DNA from: Sternotherus odoratus
Lineage: Eukaryota > Chordata > Testudines > Kinosternidae
Reading direction: 5' to 3'
Length of the DNA stretch: 64,000 nucleotides
NCBI GenBank assembly: GCA_032164245.1
Contig: JAVMKO010000005.1
Location: 58,947,442-59,011,441, forward strand
Of this stretch, positions 60,004-64,000 are shown piece by piece. Below the pieces are notes generated by a model, which saw only the letters and a program-made list of their open reading frames with translations, ran no database searches and had not been told where the DNA came from. Every line of letters begins with the position of its first letter. Position 1 is the stretch's first letter. The translations under genes and the position numbers were made by a program.

Positions 60004-60329
60004 TCTGGATGACACCCTCAGTTTTATTCCCTGGTGTATTGACTTAATGGTGCCTTTATATGCAAACAACATCCACTGTGTTGGCTTACAATGCTTAATT
60101 GACATGTGTACTGAGGCAAACAGGTAAATTTCCTCCTTTGTCTGGCAGAAACGTCTTTGTTAACCCTGTCTTGAGTCAGACTTTAAGAACATATTTTAAT
60201 CTTACATAACTTTTTACTTGATTCTACATATATTTCACAATGATATTAATGATCAGTGTGATCTTGGCTTTCATTTAAGACCTCACATGACATTCTTTAT
60301 GGATAAATATGGTGAATGCAGCGTGCGAG

Positions 60330-60530
60330 GTGTAGTGAATTTGTCAGGCTTGTTGGGAGTCTCTGTTACAAAACACGGAACCCTTTCCCAGTCCTGCTCT
60401 TGCTTTGTTTCTGCCTTGGACCCAGCCCTGCTCCTGCCTGGCCTTGCTGCAGGGAATCTGGTTCTGGCATCTGACCTCTAGCACCTGGGTTCCAACTCCT
60501 GCTCTGACCCCTGGGCTGACTACCCATGTC
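60330..60530. repeat. Fragment of an LTR-like repeat
   Basis: A CCTGCTCTTGC, CCAGCCCTGCTCCTGCCTGG, CTCCTGCTCTGACCCCTGG rhythm and GGGCTGACTACCCATG are typical of the pyrimidine-rich complement of the GTCAGAG-type LTR units seen at 29,520. Boundaries are unclear. Confidence 0.4.
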
Positions 60531-62909
60531 CTGTCCACTGAAGGTGGCACCACAATACAAATCATGAGATACTAATGATCGCTGACTTGTGCTGTCTCTG
60601 GTACACCTATCAGTGCCATCATAACTTTGTACATTTTATAAGTGGAAAGGAGAAATCAGTTTCTCATCATGTTGTCCCATCCCCCCAAATTTAGCAGCTG
60701 TGGCACTCCCCTCCCTCCCCCCTCCCACCCCCCAGATCATCCTTGTGCTCAATATACAAGATGAATGAACTGTTCTGACTTTAATGATTCTTCTGGTTCT
60801 TACAGCAAACTGAGCTCTGGGATAACCTGTGCTTTCAAACCTTCCTTGCCAATAGCTCAGGGTTTTTAAACTGCCCTTTCCCTGGCAATGGAGATTATTC
60901 TATAGTGAGTTAAAGGGTAACTCATCATCTTGTGTGATGACAGGAAACATGGGGGAGCATAAAGGATAATGGCTAATTCAAAGCAGATTGTACCACTCCG
61001 CCTCTGGAAATCCATCAGCCCCATTGAAACTCATGATTCAGTATTTCAGAACGAACTCTCAAAGCTCTCTCGCCCTTCTTCTGCCTCAATAAATTCTGTC
61101 TGTGAGAGGATGATGCAAGTGCCCTTGAACTGTGCTGACCCTCATTACTAGGGAGCAAATCACATATTATTCCAACATGGCATTCAGAAGCTTGAAGGAT
61201 TTAGGGGATTAATTCAAAGAGCATGGTTTGCCTAAATGAGGATACAGGGTTGGTAACCGATAGGGTGATACGAAAGGTCTGTATGGCGTTACCTGGAGCT
61301 AGTTTCCTTGTCTCCAGCAACAAAGTCCCCAAAGCGTGTCTGATTGAAAGTGCACTTGCTACAAGAACAGTAATCTCCTATTTGAGCCTGGGCCCAGCTC
61401 CTGAGGCAGCAGGGCCAGGTGGAACAGCAGGTGAACTGAGCCGTGAGTAAACACCTTTGTTTGCTTTTTTCTGAAAACCAGCTGCCGACAAGAACAAGGA
61501 AAATCTATCCCAATAAGAAGCTATAGAAGTAGATTTCAAAATCTGTATTCCTGAGTGGTTTCACGGAGGTGATTTTTCTTTTAGAAATGGATCTGAATGA
61601 GAACCATTCATCTGGCATGCCCATCCACATCACTTGGGTTCAGTTACATTCACACCAGAATCTGAATCATCCTGGGTTGGTTTGTGATTCTACTTTGTTG
61701 AAAAACCTAAAAAATGCCTGCAACAAAGTTTTGGTTTTGGGGGGGAAAAGGTTACTTTTCAATGACACTTTTTTTTTCCCAAGCAAAACATGCTCACCAC
61801 GTCTCCTTCTGTTTTTCAACACTGTCAATGAGACAGTATCCAGCTATATCAGCAATTGATCTCTTGATTGTATCCAAAGATAGCTTTTCTTTTTTAGCAC
61901 ATCCTTGCAGAAAACAGGGTGAAGCACATGAGAATTTGGGATAAAAATGTTCTTTAAGAAGGTTTAACTGTAAAATGACCTGTCTGAGGAGACTTGGCTC
62001 AGCCAGAAATGAACTGCTTTAAGAGCAAACTGCAGAAACCCTCCCTTTTTAAATCTTTCTCTCCATACAGGATTTTTTTTATATTTAAAGTTAAAGGCAC
62101 CTAAACCCAGCAAGGCTTCCGAGAATTGGTGGTGTGAAGAACAGACTCTTCCATTAAGTCTAGTATGATTCTCGCTGTGCAGAATTAATTTACTTAGGCA
62201 ACATTTATATATGACAGTGATGAGTGCTAGAGAAAACTCTAAGATTGTTTCTGCTAGGTAGTAATTATAATTATTCATATCTATAGATATACATCTCTTC
62301 TACTCTGGGCTGTTTCTAATTTCCTGGGGACAATGCACCCTGTGGCATTTTTTCTTCATCAGGTCATCTGAATTATTCGCAAACTGCTAGATCCTAAAAC
62401 TCTGTTAATGATCATTGTGTATGACGACAGGTGTACTTAATGTGTTAACGTGTGTGTATGTGTACGCAATTTAACGAGCTGGCTACTTCCTCAGCCCACC
62501 TCTGTGAAGCAGATAAAGCAAACAGTACAAGAAAAAAAAACCCTGTACAAATAATGCATAGAGCAGCTTTTTAATTAAAGCATTTCTGCTTTTTTATTAC
62601 CACATGCAAGAGAGATTTATTGAATATGTGTTAGCAAACACTAATGAAATAGACAAGTCCGAGGTGAAAACCTTATCACAACAGAAGTATGGTGTTGGGA
62701 GAAGACAGTACAGCTAACAATACGATGTTTCAGTAAGGCTGTATTTTTTTATTATTATTATTATTTATTATTATTATTATTTTTGGTATTTCTTTTCCAA
62801 GCTGACATTTGTTTTACGTTGGAGGTAGGAAAGGTTGGGGGACAGAGAGTTGGCTTTAAACAATTAATTTTATGACAAATATAATTATTACAAATAAGCT
62901 TATTGACTG
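60531..62909. other. Non-coding DNA, repeat-poor
   Basis: No gene or clear transposon is recognised. It includes a C-rich tract at about 60,705-60,735 and the TTA microsatellite at 62,750. The T-rich, CpG-poor sequence near 62,440-62,640 looks unique. Confidence 0.4.
62750..62781. repeat. TTA microsatellite
   Basis: ATTATTATTATTATTTATTA and further TTA units follow a T run; one unit is interrupted by an extra T. Confidence 0.9.
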
Positions 62910-62984
62910 TGGGTATTAGCCCACGAAAGCTTATGCTTCAATACTTTAGTTAGTCTTTAAGGTGCCACAAGACTCTTTGTTACC
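62910..62984 (+). mobile_element. 75-bp Penelope-like insertion, 10-bp duplication
   Basis: TTATTGACTG occurs immediately before (62,900-62,909) and after (62,985-62,994) the insert. The insert runs from TGGGTATTAGCCCACGAAAG to CAAGACTCTTTGTTACC, an internal slice of the family seen at 39,189 and 41,057; it lacks the GACGAA part at the 5' side and the CTCTGCTATTCCAGACTAAC tail at the 3' side. Both truncations fall at the target duplication. Confidence 0.85.
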
Positions 62985-62994
62985 TTATTGACTG

Positions 62995-63429
62995 AATTAC
63001 CTAGCGTTATTTTTGCCCTTATGAAGCAAAAATGTTACTTGGGAATCAAGCAGTTCTTAGACACTGTAGTGGTGGGTGATACAGGAAATAAAATAGTAAT
63101 TCAGTAGCCTATCAAAGAGTCCCATTGACTTCAATGGGTTTTGGATGGGACCCTATGGTAATATTCTCTTGTTCTTTTTCAAAAGACCCTTTTACATGTT
63201 AATACATCATGTATTTTAGGAAGATTAGGAAAGGATCTGGTATAATTGCACAAAATGTTAGAAGTGTAAAAACTCCAGTAACAACGTGCTCAGCATAAAG
63301 CTATTTAATAAAACAACTTTATTTGTAAGCAGAGTCTGCATGAGTTCTTCTCTGACATCAGTTGGAGAGCTGTGGAGTAGGACTTTCAGGAGCGGATCTC
63401 GCTTGCATGGACACACCCACGCTGCCTAG
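62995..63429. other. Short non-coding stretch
   Basis: No gene is seen. A small perfect palindrome, CCCATTGACTTCAATGGG, lies at about 63,121-63,138 and is a common relic of the sauropsid fold-back families. Confidence 0.4.
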
Positions 63430-63911
63430 CTGCTCAGCATGATGGGACTGCTTGCCCAAATTCTAACTTGTGGCTGGTGTTGGATCCCCAGTCTCCTTGT
63501 TATTGGGGCAGGAGTAATAAAGGGTTGTTATCCTTGTGTGAACCAAACGGTACCTGGCATAGTCCAGTGGAGGGACTTACCCTCACCTAAACAACACTGG
63601 CTAGGCAAGGAACATGGATTCCAAAGCCCAATGAACTGAGAGAGGGTGGGGACGGGTACTTGTATCTGGGCCTATCTTGATTTAAGGACCCTAGACACTA
63701 TTTGACCCTTCTTCTCTCCATGATATAATAAAGAGCTAACAGGCTCAATTGAAAGTCTTGGAACACACCGCAGAGCTGATATCACTGCGGTGATTAGACC
63801 TACTTTTGGACAGTGTCTCTATTGAAAGAGACTGCCCAGTGTGTACCAACAGTGAGACTCTCTCACTAGCAACTGAAATAAGTGAGAGCTTTAAGTGTGT
63901 GTGTGGGGGGA
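63430..63911 (+). other. Possible 3' end of an endogenous retrovirus-like element
   Basis: A 66-residue frame (63,439-63,639) is rich in Cys, Trp and hydrophobic residues (LTCGWCWIPSLLVIGAGVIK) and could be the membrane-spanning end of an env-like remnant. A purine-rich GTGTGTGGGGGGA ends at 63,911, just before a TGTAGAGGGG start, as a polypurine tract precedes a 3' LTR. AATAAAGAGC near 63,728 is a possible old polyadenylation signal. All of this is inference; the element continues past the window. Confidence 0.3.
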
Positions 63912-64000
63912 TGTAGAGGGGTGGTATGGCCCCCTGCTGGCCGGGAGGGAGGTAACCCCTGGCCGAGGCCAGAGGGGGTGGAGCCAGGGCCGGTCAAGCC
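63912..64000 (+). mobile_element. Truncated LTR start at window edge
   Basis: TGTAGAGGGGTGGTATGGCC at the start resembles the TGTAGGGGGCCTGGG end of the GC-rich LTR at 19,678-20,638 read on minus. The sequence is GC-rich and runs off the window. Whether it is the same family needs a direct alignment. Confidence 0.45.

Noticed and set aside
1..64000. CRISPR arrays, operons, phage or plasmid functions
   Set aside because: No direct-repeat/spacer pattern, no dense coding and no bacterial gene content; the sequence is vertebrate nuclear DNA.

Overview
This is vertebrate nuclear DNA, and most probably from a turtle. It is AT-rich and non-coding over most of its length. It carries amniote CR1 LINE tails, tRNA-derived SINEs with a MIR-like core, Harbinger and hAT MITEs, LTR remnants, a DIRS-type fragment and Penelope-like tails in a combination I associate with chelonian genomes. 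The species is inference from repeat style; no search was run. There is no bacterial, phage, plasmid or CRISPR content, and almost every open reading frame is accidental or lies inside a repeat.

Layout. 1-3 kb holds a Harbinger MITE, a 786-bp solo LTR and a 1.1-kb LTR on the minus strand. 3-19.6 kb is mostly unique AT-rich DNA with scattered SINE and MITE relics. 19.68-20.64 kb is a GC-rich 961-bp solo LTR with a perfect 5-bp target duplication and an internal 41-bp minisatellite. 23.5-31.8 kb is dense in nested repeats: a CR1 with a hAT MITE inside it, three or four LTR-like units, and a GC-rich 542-bp hAT element with a perfect 8-bp duplication. 32.5-36.8 kb has two copies of one pogo/Tigger-like MITE in opposite orientation, flanking a DIRS retrotransposon remnant and a Penelope-like tail. 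37.3-40.9 kb is a two-gene Harbinger transposon: a Myb/SANT-like gene on plus converges on a DDE transposase on minus, and both are broken. A Penelope-like copy sits between the two genes and a second one lies inside the adjacent MITE.

The likely host-gene signal is a CpG island at about 43.6-45.6 kb, followed at 45,912 by a short start exon. The exon has an upstream in-frame stop, a hydrophobic signal-peptide-like 14-residue start and a consensus splice donor. I do not recognise the gene. If the call is right, the rest of the window (45,955 to 64,000) lies in its first intron. That stretch is relatively repeat-poor, with one MITE split by a CR1, a 75-bp Penelope-like insertion and, at the right edge, a probable retroviral-type remnant running into a truncated LTR.

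No clearly new biological system was found. The best leads are the unidentified CpG-island gene start, the intact two-gene architecture of the dead Harbinger element, hammerhead-ribozyme-like motifs in two Penelope-like tail families, and the GC-rich LTR and hAT elements whose tandem arrays mimic long proteins.
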